A model generated the notes under the pieces. The model saw only the letters and a list, made by a program, of their open reading frames with translations, ran no database searches and had not been told where the DNA came from. Both the position numbers and the translations under genes were made by a program. From Pseudorhizobium endolithicum (GTDB lineage Bacteria; Pseudomonadota; Alphaproteobacteria; Rhizobiales; Rhizobiaceae): a DNA stretch of 64,000 nt. The stretch spans positions 124,001 to 188,000 of the forward strand of contig NZ_CABFWF030000008.1 in assembly GCF_902153245.2 (NCBI RefSeq). Reading direction: 5' to 3'. Positions within the stretch are counted from its first letter, which is position 1. The number at the start of each line of letters is the position of its first letter. Positions 33,476 through 42,209 of this stretch are shown here, in pieces.

Positions 33476-34399
33476 TCACGCATGGGCTGCGGGAAACAGC
33501 CCGCGCGGCTTCATCGCCAGGATGATTGCCATCATGACATAGATGAGCATGGAGGCCGCGGCGCCTCCGATCAGCCCGGCCTGCGAGGGCGGCACGAACA
33601 GCGCCAGCATCTGCGGCAGCAGGAAACGCCCCATGGTATCGACGACGCCGACAAGCAGCGCCCCCAGGAGCGCGCCCTTGATGGAGCCGATGCCGCCGAT
33701 GACGATGACCACGAAGGCGAGGATGAGGACAGGCTCGCCCATGCCGACCTGTACCGATTGCAGCGCTCCGACCATGGCGCCCGCAAGCCCCGCGAGAGCA
33801 GCGCCGAGCGCGAAGACGACGGTATAGAGCGTGCGGATGTCGACGCCGAGCGCGCCGATCATTTCGCGGTCGCTTTCGCCGGCGCGGATGCGCATGCCAA
33901 GCCGCGTCTTGCCGATCAGGAGATAGAGGCCGAAGGCCACCAGTGCGCCGGCGGCAATGATCGCCAGTCGATAGACGGGGTACTGCGCACCACCGGGCAA
34001 GGCGACGGCGCCCTGCAGAAGCGGCGGGATATCGAGATAGAGCGGAAAGGAGCCGAACAGCCAGCGCGTGCCTTCCGAGAACATCAGGATGAGAGCGAAT
34101 GTCGCCAGAACCTGGTCGAGGTGGTCGCGGTCGTAGAGACGGCGGATGACCAGAAGTTCCACGATGGCGCCGGCCGCCGCCGCGCAGGCGAGGCTTGCGA
34201 CGAGCCCGAGCCAGAAGGAGCCTGTTGCAGCAGCCACCGCCGCACAGGCGAAGGCACCCACCATATAGAGAGAACCATGCGCGAGATTGATGAGGCCCAT
34301 GACGCCAAAGATCAGCGTCAGCCCAGCAGCCATGAGAAACAACATGACGCCGAGCTGAAGGCCATTGAGCAACTGCTCAAGAGCAAGTGCGAGAGTCAC
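33476..34399 (-). CDS. Branched-chain-type ABC transporter permease (LivH-like)
   Basis: 307 residues, start GTG at 34399 (MTLALALEQLLNG) after AAGGG. LivH signature GLTLIFGVMGLINLAHGSLYMVGAF and the C-terminal VVIGGIGSIKGALLGALLVG loop are clear, with about eight membrane segments. It follows the binding-protein gene by 9 bases and ends 7 bases before the ATG chosen for LivM. Inner-membrane subunit of the aromatic-acid-associated importer. Confidence 0.93.
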   Translation of the reverse strand: MTLALALEQLLNGLQLGVMLFLMAAGLTLIFGVMGLINLAHGSLYMVGAFACAAVAAATGSFWLGLVASLACAAAAGAIVELLVIRRLYDRDHLDQVLATFALILMFSEGTRWLFGSFPLYLDIPPLLQGAVALPGGAQYPVYRLAIIAAGALVAFGLYLLIGKTRLGMRIRAGESDREMIGALGVDIRTLYTVVFALGAALAGLAGAMVGALQSVQVGMGEPVLILAFVVIVIGGIGSIKGALLGALLVGVVDTMGRFLLPQMLALFVPPSQAGLIGGAAASMLIYVMMAIILAMKPRGLFPAAHA

Positions 34400-34408
34400 C
34401 AGCCGCCC

Positions 34409-35548
34409 TTACATCTTGCAGTCTTTGGCGTAGGCATCCTCGTGGTCGTCGAAGATCTTCTCCACCGTCTTGTTGGTCAGAACGCCATCGGAGCCCTTCA
34501 CGACTTCCGTCAGGTAGATGTCCTGGATCGGGTGCTGGTTGGTGTTGAACTTGAAGTCGCCGCGCGGCGACTGGATGTCCGCCTTCAGGAGTTCCGCTCG
34601 GAACGCTTCGGTATCCTTGACGTCCGCCTTGGCGGCGGCAGAGATGATTAGCTGGGCAGCATCATAGGCCTGGACGGCATAGATGGACGGCAGGCGGCCA
34701 TATTCGGCCTGGAAGTCGGCCAGGAATTTCTTGCTGACTTCGGTATCGAAGTCCGGAGCCCACTGACCGGAGGCCTTGGCGCCGAGTGCGGCATCGCCAA
34801 TCGCCGGCAGCACGTCCTGGCTGAAGGAGAAGCCCGGTCCCATGATCGGGGTGTCGACGCCCGACTGGGCGTACTGCTTCATGAAGGCGATGCCCATGCC
34901 GCCGGGCAGGAAGACGAAGACGCCATCGGCGCCGGAGGCACGGATCTGCGCGATCTCGGCGGCGTAGTCCGTCTGGCCAACCTGCGTGTAGACCTCGGAG
35001 GCGACCTCGCCCTTGTAGAAGCGCTTGAAACCGGTCAGCGAATCCTTGCCGGCCGGATAGTTGGGCGCCATGATGAACATCTTCTTGTAGTCCTTGTTGG
35101 CGTATTCGCCCATGGCTTCATGAAGATTGTCGTTCTGGTAGGCCGCGTTGAAATAGAGCGGGTTGCAGTTTTCGCCCGCGAGCGCCGCCGGGGCAGCGTT
35201 GGTCGAGACATAGAACTTGCCCTGGGCGACTGCGCTCGGCGCCACCGCCATCAGCAGGTTCGACCAGACGATGCCGGTGAGGATGTCGACCTGGTCGCTC
35301 TGGATCATCTTGTCGGCGATCTGGACGGCCAATTCCGGCTTCTGTCCATCGTCCTCGGTGATGACCTCGATCTCGCTGTTGCCGGCTTGCTTGATGGCCA
35401 GCATGAACCCGTCGCGCGTGTCGATACCGAGGCCGGCACCGCCGCCCGAAAGCGTCGTGATCATGCCGATCTTCACAGGCTCGGCGAAGGCAAGGCCGGA
35501 AACGCCCATGCTGAGCGCCAGCGTGGCGGCGGAAACCAGTGTCTTCAT
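34409..35548 (-). CDS. ABC transporter substrate-binding protein (LivK-like, Peripla_BP_6)
   Basis: 379 residues. Signal peptide MKTLVSAATLALSMGVSGL, cleavage near AFAEP, then VKIGMITTLSGGGAGLGIDTRDGFMLAIKQ as in LivK-type aromatic- and amino-acid binding proteins. Further landmarks are TNAAPAALAGENCNPLYFNAAYQND and the late YGRLPSIYAVQAYDAAQLI. It has the aromatic-acid context: the CoA ligase gene ends 179 bases upstream on the same strand. That gap holds an inverted pair TTGCAAAAG/CTTTTGC (35665-35673/35704-35710), and no strong promoter is recognised. Ligand likely 2-aminobenzoate or a similar carboxylate; inferred from context. Confidence 0.92.
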   Translation of the reverse strand: MKTLVSAATLALSMGVSGLAFAEPVKIGMITTLSGGGAGLGIDTRDGFMLAIKQAGNSEIEVITEDDGQKPELAVQIADKMIQSDQVDILTGIVWSNLLMAVAPSAVAQGKFYVSTNAAPAALAGENCNPLYFNAAYQNDNLHEAMGEYANKDYKKMFIMAPNYPAGKDSLTGFKRFYKGEVASEVYTQVGQTDYAAEIAQIRASGADGVFVFLPGGMGIAFMKQYAQSGVDTPIMGPGFSFSQDVLPAIGDAALGAKASGQWAPDFDTEVSKKFLADFQAEYGRLPSIYAVQAYDAAQLIISAAAKADVKDTEAFRAELLKADIQSPRGDFKFNTNQHPIQDIYLTEVVKGSDGVLTNKTVEKIFDDHEDAYAKDCKM

Positions 35549-35727
35549 TGTCTCGAACTCCCAGTTGTTTTTATGATCCCATCCCCAGGCGCGGACCGCT
35601 CGATCTCGCAGCCGGATATCCGCCCGGTGTCATCACCGGCCGGCATTCCCGATACCTTCCATACTTGCAAAAGAACGTCCACTGGCGAAGCCGCACGAAT
35701 GCGCTTTTGCAGAATGTCGGTAAATGC

Positions 35728-37356
35728 TCATGCCGCCCGTGCCTGCTTCAACCGGAACCGCTGGATCTTGCCCGACTCCGTCTTCGGCAGCGTATCGGCG
35801 AAGACGATGGACCGCGGGTACTTGTAGGGGGCGATCACCTTCTTGACATGCTCCTGCAGGAGCTTTGCCATCGCCTCACAGGCGGCGCCGCGATCCGTAA
35901 GCACGACATGCGCCTCAACGATGTGGCCGCGCTCGGCATCGGGTACGCCGATCACGGCGCATTCGGCCACCGCTTCATGCTTGAGAAGAGCCGCCTCGAC
36001 TTCCGGCCCTGCAATGTTGTAGCCGGCCGAGACGATCATGTCGTCCGAGCGGGCGGCGAAGTGGAAGTAGCCGTCCTCGTCCTGCACGAACGAGTCGCCC
36101 GTCAGGTTCCAGCCGTCGCGGACATAATCCCGCTGCCGGTCGTCCGCAAGATAGCGGCAGCCGATCGGCCCCTTGATCGCAAGCTTCCCCACTGTTCCCC
36201 GCTGTACCTCGCGCATGTCGTCGTCGACCACGATTGCCTGGTAGCCGGTCAATGGCTTGCCCGTACAGGCGGGCTTCGAATCCTCCAGGCGGTTGGAAAT
36301 GAAGATATGCAGCATCTCCGTTGAGCCTATGCCGTCGACGATCGGCTTGCCGGTCTTGCGCACCCATTCGTCGTAGACGGGGGCCGGCAGGGTCTCGCCT
36401 GCAGAGACCGCAACCCGCAGCGAGGACAGATCCGCCCCCTCGTCCATCGCCGCCAGCATGGCCCGGTAGGCGGTCGGCGCGGTGAAGCAGATGGTCGCCT
36501 TGTAGGTCTCGATGATCTCGATCATCTTCGCAGGCGTCGCCTGTTCCAGGAGGGTCGCTGCCGCGCCGAAGCGCAGCGGGAAGACCGCGAGGCCACCGAG
36601 CCCGAAGGTAAAGGCGAGCGGCGGTGAGCCGACGAAGACGTCGTCCGGCGTGACGTTCAACACTTCCTTCGCATAGGCATCGGCGATGATCAGGATATCC
36701 CGGTGGAAGTGCATGGTGGCCTTCGGGACCCCAGTCGAGCCGGAGGTGAAGCCGAGCAGCGCCACGTCGTCACGACCCGTCTTCACCGCCTCGAATTTGA
36801 CGGGCTTGTCGAGCGCCGCACGATCGAGCTCGGCATCGTGATTGGCCGTGCCGTCGAAGCCGATCACCTGTTCCAGGAAGCGGCTCTCCTTGGCGACAGC
36901 CACCAATTCGTCCATCAGGCGGGTGTCGCAAAGCGCCATCGTGACTTCCGCCTTGTCCACCACCTTGGCGAGTTCGCCCGCCCGCAGCATCGGCATGGTG
37001 TTGACGACCACCGCACCTGCCTTGGTCGCCGCCAGCCAGCAGGCGACCATGGCTGGATTGTTGGCGGAACGGATCAGCACCCGGTTGCCGGGCTTCAAGC
37101 CATAATCCTCCGTCAGCGCCCGCGCTATGCGGTTGGTCCAGTCGGACAATTCCTTGTAGGTGCGGCGACGGCCGTTGCCGATCAGCGCGGTATGGTCGCC
37201 GAAGCCGCGCTCCACAATGCGGTCCGTCAGCTCTACGCCAGCATTCAGCCATTCCGGGTAGTCGAAGCCCTCGAGGAGAAGCTCCGGCCACTGGTCCGGC
37301 GGCGGGAGATGATCGCGCGCAAAGGTATCCAGATGGCCTGTCGGTCCCAGTTTCAT
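35728..37356 (-). CDS. Benzoate-CoA ligase family enzyme, probable 2-aminobenzoate-CoA ligase
   Basis: 542 residues, adenylate-forming. A3 loop GFTSGSTGVPKATMHFHRD (about 205), A5 VDGIGSTEMLHIF, A7-A8 LTGDSFVQDEDGYFHFAARSDDMIVSAGYNI and the catalytic Lys in LPKTESGKIQRFRLK. The STEM-LHIF pattern and overall length match benzoate/2-aminobenzoate-CoA ligases rather than fatty-acyl ones. It activates the aromatic acid with ATP and CoA, providing the substrate of the monooxygenase/reductase at 23558. Upstream gene of the liv-type operon and divergent from the formamidase-like gene, with a shared operator-like motif in the 221-base gap. Benzoate itself as substrate cannot be excluded. Confidence 0.9.
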   Translation of the reverse strand: MKLGPTGHLDTFARDHLPPPDQWPELLLEGFDYPEWLNAGVELTDRIVERGFGDHTALIGNGRRRTYKELSDWTNRIARALTEDYGLKPGNRVLIRSANNPAMVACWLAATKAGAVVVNTMPMLRAGELAKVVDKAEVTMALCDTRLMDELVAVAKESRFLEQVIGFDGTANHDAELDRAALDKPVKFEAVKTGRDDVALLGFTSGSTGVPKATMHFHRDILIIADAYAKEVLNVTPDDVFVGSPPLAFTFGLGGLAVFPLRFGAAATLLEQATPAKMIEIIETYKATICFTAPTAYRAMLAAMDEGADLSSLRVAVSAGETLPAPVYDEWVRKTGKPIVDGIGSTEMLHIFISNRLEDSKPACTGKPLTGYQAIVVDDDMREVQRGTVGKLAIKGPIGCRYLADDRQRDYVRDGWNLTGDSFVQDEDGYFHFAARSDDMIVSAGYNIAGPEVEAALLKHEAVAECAVIGVPDAERGHIVEAHVVLTDRGAACEAMAKLLQEHVKKVIAPYKYPRSIVFADTLPKTESGKIQRFRLKQARAA

Positions 37357-37473
37357 CGTCGTGTTCCCATGCGTTCTTCTGGTCCTCGCCCGGATGTTTC
37401 CGGTGCGGCGGCCAATGGCAGTTCTTGCCTTTTCACCAGAAAAGCACTGCTCCCATGCGCTGGCAAGAGAGAA

Positions 37474-37484
37474 ATTTTAAGTTT
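37474..37484. promoter_or_regulatory. Second copy of the aminobenzoyl-CoA operon motif
   Basis: ATTTTAAGTTT is the exact reverse complement of AAACTTAAAAT at 23514-23524 and continues GTAATAAT in an AT-rich island. It lies in the divergent gap between the CoA ligase and formamidase-like genes, 14 kb from the first copy. The palindrome is incomplete here, so binding may be weaker. Confidence 0.45.
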
Positions 37485-37577
37485 GTAATAATTTTCCCGA
37501 AGACGGCCGATACCTCTTTTTCCACCGGCAGGCAGATGCCAGTATGGCGCAAGAACAGGCCATATCCGGAGGATGAC

Positions 37578-38402
37578 ATGCGACATCGGATTATCGACTG
37601 GGACGATGCCTACGCCAACGGCCCGAACATTCCCGGAGGCGAGCGGTGGCCCGGGCTCTGGATCGAACCGGCTCGGGCGTACCGCCAGGCGCTGGAGGGC
37701 GCGGGCCACGCAAGCCTGGACATCCGCTACGGCGACGGCCTACGCAACCATCTGGACCTCTTCCTGCCGGGTACGGAACCCGCCGGCCTCGTCGTCTTCG
37801 TCCATGGCGGCTTCTGGCTGCGGCTCGACAAGTCCTACTGGTCCCACCTGGCCCGCGGCGCCGTAGAGCAGGGCTATGCCGTTGCGATGCCGTCCTACAC
37901 CCTGTGCCCCGATGTCCGCATCGCCGGCATCACCACGGAGGTGGCGCAGGCCATCGAAAAGGCCGCCGAACGGGTGGCCGGGCCGATCCGCCTGATCGGG
38001 CATTCGGCCGGCGGCCATCTCGTGACGCGGATGGTCACCGTCACCTCTCCCCTGCCTGAAGAAGTCCGCAGCCGTATCGTCCGCACCGTCTCGCTTTCCG
38101 GCCTGCACGATCTCAGGCCGCTGATGCACACCGCCATGAACAGGCAGTTGAACATCGACCGTCAGGAAGCATGGCGGGAAAGCCCCGCACTCCTGGAACC
38201 TGTGCCCGGCACCCGGCTGACCTGCTGGGCGGGTGGCGCCGAGCGGTCCGAATTCCTCCGGCAGAATGCGCTGCTCGCCAATATCTGGAAGGGTCTGGGC
38301 GCAGAGACCGAGGTGGTGGAGGAACCCGACCGGCATCACTTCGATGTGCTGGACGGGCTCGCGGACCCCCTTCACCCGCTGACTCAGGCGCTACTCTCCT
38401 AA
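37578..38402 (+). CDS. Alpha/beta-hydrolase, kynurenine-formamidase-like
   Basis: 274 residues from the ATG at 37578 (CGGAGG upstream). Oxyanion motif VFVHGGFWLRLDKSYWSHLA (HGGxW) and nucleophile elbow RLIGHSAGGHLVTRM, with the late His in EPDRHHFDVLDGL: the triad pattern of arylformamidases of the hormone-sensitive-lipase type. These hydrolyse N-formylkynurenine to kynurenine, and kynureninase then yields anthranilate, the likely substrate of the adjacent ligase. No tryptophan dioxygenase or kynureninase gene is in the window. Divergent from the ligase gene and probably co-regulated through the motif at 37474. Another aromatic amide or ester is possible as substrate. Confidence 0.85.
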   Translation: MRHRIIDWDDAYANGPNIPGGERWPGLWIEPARAYRQALEGAGHASLDIRYGDGLRNHLDLFLPGTEPAGLVVFVHGGFWLRLDKSYWSHLARGAVEQGYAVAMPSYTLCPDVRIAGITTEVAQAIEKAAERVAGPIRLIGHSAGGHLVTRMVTVTSPLPEEVRSRIVRTVSLSGLHDLRPLMHTAMNRQLNIDRQEAWRESPALLEPVPGTRLTCWAGGAERSEFLRQNALLANIWKGLGAETEVVEEPDRHHFDVLDGLADPLHPLTQALLS

Positions 38403-38418
38403 AGGGTTGCCAGCGCTC

Positions 38419-39111
38419 TCAAAGCACCACGATGCGCGCACCGATGTTCACTCGCTCGTAGAGATCCATGACATCCTGGTTCAGAAGGCGGATGCAGCCT
38501 GCGGATACTGCCTTGCCGATCGAAGAGGGATCGTTCGTACCGTGGACGCGGTAATAGGTATCGATGCCGTCCTTCTGAATGTAGAGCGCTCTTGCGCCCA
38601 TGGGATTGCCCGGCCCGCCTTCGACGCCATCCCTGAACCGGCCGTAGTGTTCGGGGCTTCGCTTGATCATGCTGTCCGTCGGCCTCCATCTCGGCCACGC
38701 AGCCTTCCGGTCGATCATCGCCTCGCCCGTGAAGTTGCGGCTCGCCGGTCCTACGGCTACCGAATAGCGCATCGCCTTGCCTCCGGGCATGACGAAATAG
38801 AGATAGCGGGCGGTTTGATCCACAACGACGGTGCCAGGCGCCTCCGTGGTCGCGTAGTCGACCTCCTGCCGGCGCCGTTCCTCCGGCAGTTTCGATATGT
38901 CGACCGCGGCGATCTGAAAACCGTGGTCCAGCTTCTCGCCATACATGATGGCAGGATCTGCGGGCTCTGCCGGTTCGACGGGAGCTTCGAACGTGGCGGC
39001 TGCAACGACCGGAGGAGGAGCGGACTGGGTCGTGGAGGTCGTGCAGGCCGAAAGCGGCGCAATGAGGATCAGGAATGCCAGGCCACGCCGGCAAAGGGTA
39101 TTCGATGTCAT
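38419..39111 (-). CDS. L,D-transpeptidase lipoprotein (ErfK/YbiS/YkuD domain)
   Basis: 230 residues from the ATG at 39111. N-terminal lipobox LSAC (C23) follows a short hydrophobic stretch, so it is probably an outer-membrane or periplasmic lipoprotein. The YkuD domain occupies about 85-230: TEAPGTVVVDQTARYLYFVMPGG and YSVAVGPAS, then the catalytic motif VHGTNDPSSIGKAVSAGCIRL, where His and Cys form the active site. These enzymes make 3-3 peptidoglycan cross-links or attach proteins, and rhizobia carry many paralogues. It converges on the formamidase-like gene with 16 bases between. The 199 bases upstream, to the regulator gene, hold nothing I can assign. Confidence 0.9.
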   Translation of the reverse strand: MTSNTLCRRGLAFLILIAPLSACTTSTTQSAPPPVVAAATFEAPVEPAEPADPAIMYGEKLDHGFQIAAVDISKLPEERRRQEVDYATTEAPGTVVVDQTARYLYFVMPGGKAMRYSVAVGPASRNFTGEAMIDRKAAWPRWRPTDSMIKRSPEHYGRFRDGVEGGPGNPMGARALYIQKDGIDTYYRVHGTNDPSSIGKAVSAGCIRLLNQDVMDLYERVNIGARIVVL

Positions 39112-39310
39112 GGTGCGTCCCGTGCGCAAGGCACATTACAAGATGACCTCCCGCCCCTCGAGCACCACAAAGTGCTGTCCCAATTGTGTCGCTTCTCACC
39201 AATCCTGTGGTTGAAGCGCCAATATCACCTGCTGTTGCCGGAAGGGCACAGGTCACTGGCGGGCAATATCGGTGTCGTCAGGCAGCCGCAGCCGGACTGC
39301 GGATAGGGTT

Positions 39311-39832
39311 TTAAAGCGAGGCCGCCGCTCGTGCCGCCTGGTCGTAGTGTCCCGACAGCGCCCGAAGGCGGGCGGCGACCTCCGAAAGGCTGTCCGCGGA
39401 GACTTCCGTCGCCAGCACCGACTTGACGAGCAGGCTCTCGCGCATCGCCTTGTAGCGCGTGCAGGCCTCTGCCCCCGCGTCGGTGACCATTACCAGCTTT
39501 TCCTTGCCGCGCCGGCCGGACTTGATGAGCTTCAGACGTTCCAGCTTCTTCAGCGCATAGGTGACGACATGGGTATCCTCGATGTTCAGCACGAGGCAGA
39601 TGTCGGCGAGCGTCTTCGGCTTGTTGCGGCTGTTGATGTTGTGCAGCACCAGGATATCGACGGGTGACAGGTCCGGCACGCCGGCCGCCGCCATGCATCT
39701 GACCATCCACCGGTTGAAGGCGTGGTTGAGCATGATCAGCCCGAACTCGATTTCCGAAAGGGCCGGCAGGGCACCACTGGCCAGGTGGCCGGAGGACACG
39801 ATGGGGCCCAGGTCATCCTTCTTGGCAGACAT
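39311..39832 (-). CDS. Winged-helix (MarR-like) regulator downstream of TRAP operon
   Basis: 173 residues from the ATG at 39832, with GGGAGG 7 bases upstream. A winged-helix domain occupies about 45-140: VDILVLHNINSRNKPKTLADICLVLNIEDTHVVTYALKKLERLKLIKSGRRGKEKLVMVTDAGAE. The RBS begins 2 bases after the U-tract of the terminator ending the TRAP operon, so expression may rely on read-through. Likely regulates the TRAP/oxoprolinase divergon, whose intergenic region has two palindromes. The longer frame to 39889 reads through the terminator stem and is rejected. Confidence 0.85.
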   Translation of the reverse strand: MSAKKDDLGPIVSSGHLASGALPALSEIEFGLIMLNHAFNRWMVRCMAAAGVPDLSPVDILVLHNINSRNKPKTLADICLVLNIEDTHVVTYALKKLERLKLIKSGRRGKEKLVMVTDAGAEACTRYKAMRESLLVKSVLATEVSADSLSEVAARLRALSGHYDQAARAAASL

Positions 39833-39846
39833 GATGTTTCCTCCCG

Positions 39847-39883
39847 AAAAGAAGCGCCGCCGGAACTGCCGGCGGCGCTTCTT
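39847..39883 (-). terminator. Rho-independent terminator after the TRAP genes
   Basis: Perfect 13-bp stem (39851-39863/39869-39881, extendable by two A-T pairs), 5-base loop, TTTT on the minus strand at 39850-39847. It starts right after the dctP-like stop and ends 2 bases before the regulator's Shine-Dalgarno. Confidence 0.85.
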
Positions 39884-39885
39884 GA

Positions 39886-40875
39886 TCACATCTTCTTGTA
39901 GGCGTCTATGATCGCCTTGCCTTCGTCGCCCGCCTTGGACAACCAGTCCTCGGTGAGCTGGGCACCGACTTCGGCCAGGCCTTTCTTCAGTTCCTCACTC
40001 GGGGCAAGAACCTGCATGCCGTTCGACTTCAGCGTATCCATGTAGGCCGCCGTCTTCTCGACGCCCAGCTTCCAGCCGCGCTCCTCGGCGGCGGCCGCGG
40101 CTTCGGTGACGGCTGCCTGGACGGCGGGATCGAGCGCCTCGAACGCGTCCTTGTTCACGAAGATGACGTTCTTCGGGATCCAGGCCTGGGTGTCGTAGTA
40201 GTGGGTGAGCGATTCCCAGATCTTGGAATCGACGCCCGTGGCGCTGGAGGTCATCAGGCCATCGACCACGCCGGTCGCCAGCGCCTGCGGAAGCTCGGCA
40301 GCCTGCACGGTCACCGGCTGGGCACCGACGAGTTCGGCAATGCGCGACGTGCCGACGTTATAGGCGCGCCATTTCAGCCCCTGGAGGTCTTCGACGGTAT
40401 TGACATCCTTCTTGGTGAAGATGCCCTGCGGCGGCCAGGGCGTCGTGTAGAGAAGCTTCAGCCCCTGCTCGTCGAGGGCCTTCTCGACCGTCGGCTTCGA
40501 CGCCTCCCACAGCTTCTTCGACTGCTCGAAGCTCGTTGCCAGGAACGGCACGACATCGACGCCGAAGACCGGGTTCTCGTTTTCGTGCAGCGAAATCAGG
40601 ACCTCACCCGCCTGCGCCTGTCCGGTCTGGACAGCACGCTTGATGTCCGGCGCCTTGAAGAGTGCCGCGCCCGGATGAACGGTGATCTTAAGTTCGCCTT
40701 TCGTCGCGGTGTCCACATCGGAAGCGAACTGCATGAGGTTTTCGGTGTGGTAGTTGGCTGGCGGATAGGCCGAAGGCAGCACCCAGGCCGTCTCTGCCAA
40801 GGCAGCGCCCGCTCCCATCACAAGGGCCGCCGCGGTCATGCCTGATCGGGCAATCCGTCTTGCATACATGTTCAT
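39886..40875 (-). CDS. TRAP transporter solute-binding protein (DctP family)
   Basis: 329 residues. Signal peptide (hydrophobic SGMTAAALVMGAGAALAE), then the DctP fold: VLPSAYPPANYHTENLMQFASDVDTATKGELKITVHPGAAL, the conserved Arg-bearing PPQGIFTKKDVNTVEDLQGLKWRAYN (ligand-carboxylate Arg) and QAAELPQALATGVVDGLMTS. It binds an organic acid in the periplasm. It ends the operon of small, large and binding subunits. Divergent from an oxoprolinase/hydantoinase gene, so pyroglutamate or a hydantoin/carbamoyl acid is a plausible ligand (inference). Confidence 0.92.
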   Translation of the reverse strand: MNMYARRIARSGMTAAALVMGAGAALAETAWVLPSAYPPANYHTENLMQFASDVDTATKGELKITVHPGAALFKAPDIKRAVQTGQAQAGEVLISLHENENPVFGVDVVPFLATSFEQSKKLWEASKPTVEKALDEQGLKLLYTTPWPPQGIFTKKDVNTVEDLQGLKWRAYNVGTSRIAELVGAQPVTVQAAELPQALATGVVDGLMTSSATGVDSKIWESLTHYYDTQAWIPKNVIFVNKDAFEALDPAVQAAVTEAAAAAEERGWKLGVEKTAAYMDTLKSNGMQVLAPSEELKKGLAEVGAQLTEDWLSKAGDEGKAIIDAYKKM

Positions 40876-40891
40876 GTCATTCCCCTTTGCG

Positions 40892-42205
40892 TTACCCCGG
40901 AAACGCCATTCGCGGCAGGACCATCACGATGTCCGGGAAGACCGTGATGATGGCGACAGTCGCCACGAGCAGGAAGAAGAAGGGCAGCGATGCGCGCGCA
41001 ACCGTCAGGCTGTCTCGCCCGCTCATCGTCTGCAGGACGAAGAGATTAAAGCCCACCGGCGGAGAGACTTCCGCCATCTCGACGATCAGGATCAGGAAGA
41101 TGCCGAACCAGATCAGGTCGAAGCCCGCCTGCTGGATCATCGGCAGGACGACGACGGTGGTCAGGACGATCATCGACAGCCCGTCCAAGGCTGCGCCGAG
41201 CACGATGTACATCACCGTCAGTACCGCGATAAGGGCGTAGGGGCTGAGGTTGAAGCTCTCCACCCAGCTCGCAAGAGCATTCGGTATTCCCGTATAGCCC
41301 ATGGCGATCGACATGAAGCCGGCCCCCGTCAGGATCAGCATGATCATGCAGGTAAGCCTTGTGGCGCCCATGACGCTTTCCCAGAAGGACTTGACCGTCA
41401 GGGAGCCGGACCATGCGGCGATCGCCAGCGAGCCAAGGACGCCCCAGGCGGCACATTCCGTCGCGGTCGCCCAGCCCATCAGGAGCGTCGCGAAGACGAG
41501 GATGATGAGCAGCAGGACGGGGATCAGGTTGACCGATTCCCGCAATTTCTCCTTGAAGCTCATCTTCGGCGGCGCCGGCGGCGTCTTGTCAGGGTTCAGC
41601 CAGGACCAGACGATGATGTAGCCGGAATAGAGTGCCATCACGATCATGCTCGGCAGAAAGCCGGCGAGAAAGATCTGGATGATCGATACGTTGGCGGCCA
41701 CGGCATAAACCACCATGGTGATCGACGGCGGGATAAGGATGCCGAGCGTGCCGGCGCCAGCCAGCGAACCCAGGCTGACCATCTCGTCGTAGCCCCGCTT
41801 CTTCAGCTCCGGCAGCGCGATCTTGGCAATCATCGCGGTCGTTGCCGCCGAAGACCCGGAAATGGAGCCGAACAGGCCACAGCCCAGCACGTTCACATGC
41901 ATCAGCCGGCCCGGCAGCCACCCAAGCCAGGGCGAAAGGCCGCGGAACATCTCCTCGGAAAGCTTGGTCCGGAACAGGATCTCACCCATCCAGACGAAGA
42001 GCGGCAGAGCCGCGAGCGACCAGGATGCGCCGTTGCTCCAGGAATTCGTGGCCAGCACGGCCCCCACAGGTATGCCCGGCACGAAGAGCATGGCGATCCA
42101 TCCGCAGATCAGCAATGCGATGCTGATCCAGACGCCGCCGGCAAGCAGGCCAAGGAGAGCCAGGAGGACGACCCCCGCGATCTCGACGAGTTCCATCGTT
42201 CCCAT
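40892..42205 (-). CDS. TRAP transporter large permease (DctM family)
   Basis: 437 residues, about 12 membrane helices. DctM hallmarks: LGCGLFGSISGSSAATTAMIAKIALPELKKRGYD in the first half, LAGAGTLGILIPPSITMVVYAV, and LILIVEMAEVSPPVGFNLFVLQ near the end. Sodium-dependent transport subunit. It lies 4 bases downstream of the small-subunit gene and 16 bases upstream of the binding protein. Start ATG at 42205 (MGTMELVEIAG); the ATG three codons in is an alternative. Confidence 0.94.
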   Translation of the reverse strand: MGTMELVEIAGVVLLALLGLLAGGVWISIALLICGWIAMLFVPGIPVGAVLATNSWSNGASWSLAALPLFVWMGEILFRTKLSEEMFRGLSPWLGWLPGRLMHVNVLGCGLFGSISGSSAATTAMIAKIALPELKKRGYDEMVSLGSLAGAGTLGILIPPSITMVVYAVAANVSIIQIFLAGFLPSMIVMALYSGYIIVWSWLNPDKTPPAPPKMSFKEKLRESVNLIPVLLLIILVFATLLMGWATATECAAWGVLGSLAIAAWSGSLTVKSFWESVMGATRLTCMIMLILTGAGFMSIAMGYTGIPNALASWVESFNLSPYALIAVLTVMYIVLGAALDGLSMIVLTTVVVLPMIQQAGFDLIWFGIFLILIVEMAEVSPPVGFNLFVLQTMSGRDSLTVARASLPFFFLLVATVAIITVFPDIVMVLPRMAFPG

Positions 42206-42209
42206 CGGT

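Noticed and set aside
39289..39301. CCGCAG/CTGCGG hairpin between the regulator and L,D-transpeptidase genes as terminator
   Set aside because: Short stem and no U-run on the relevant strand.
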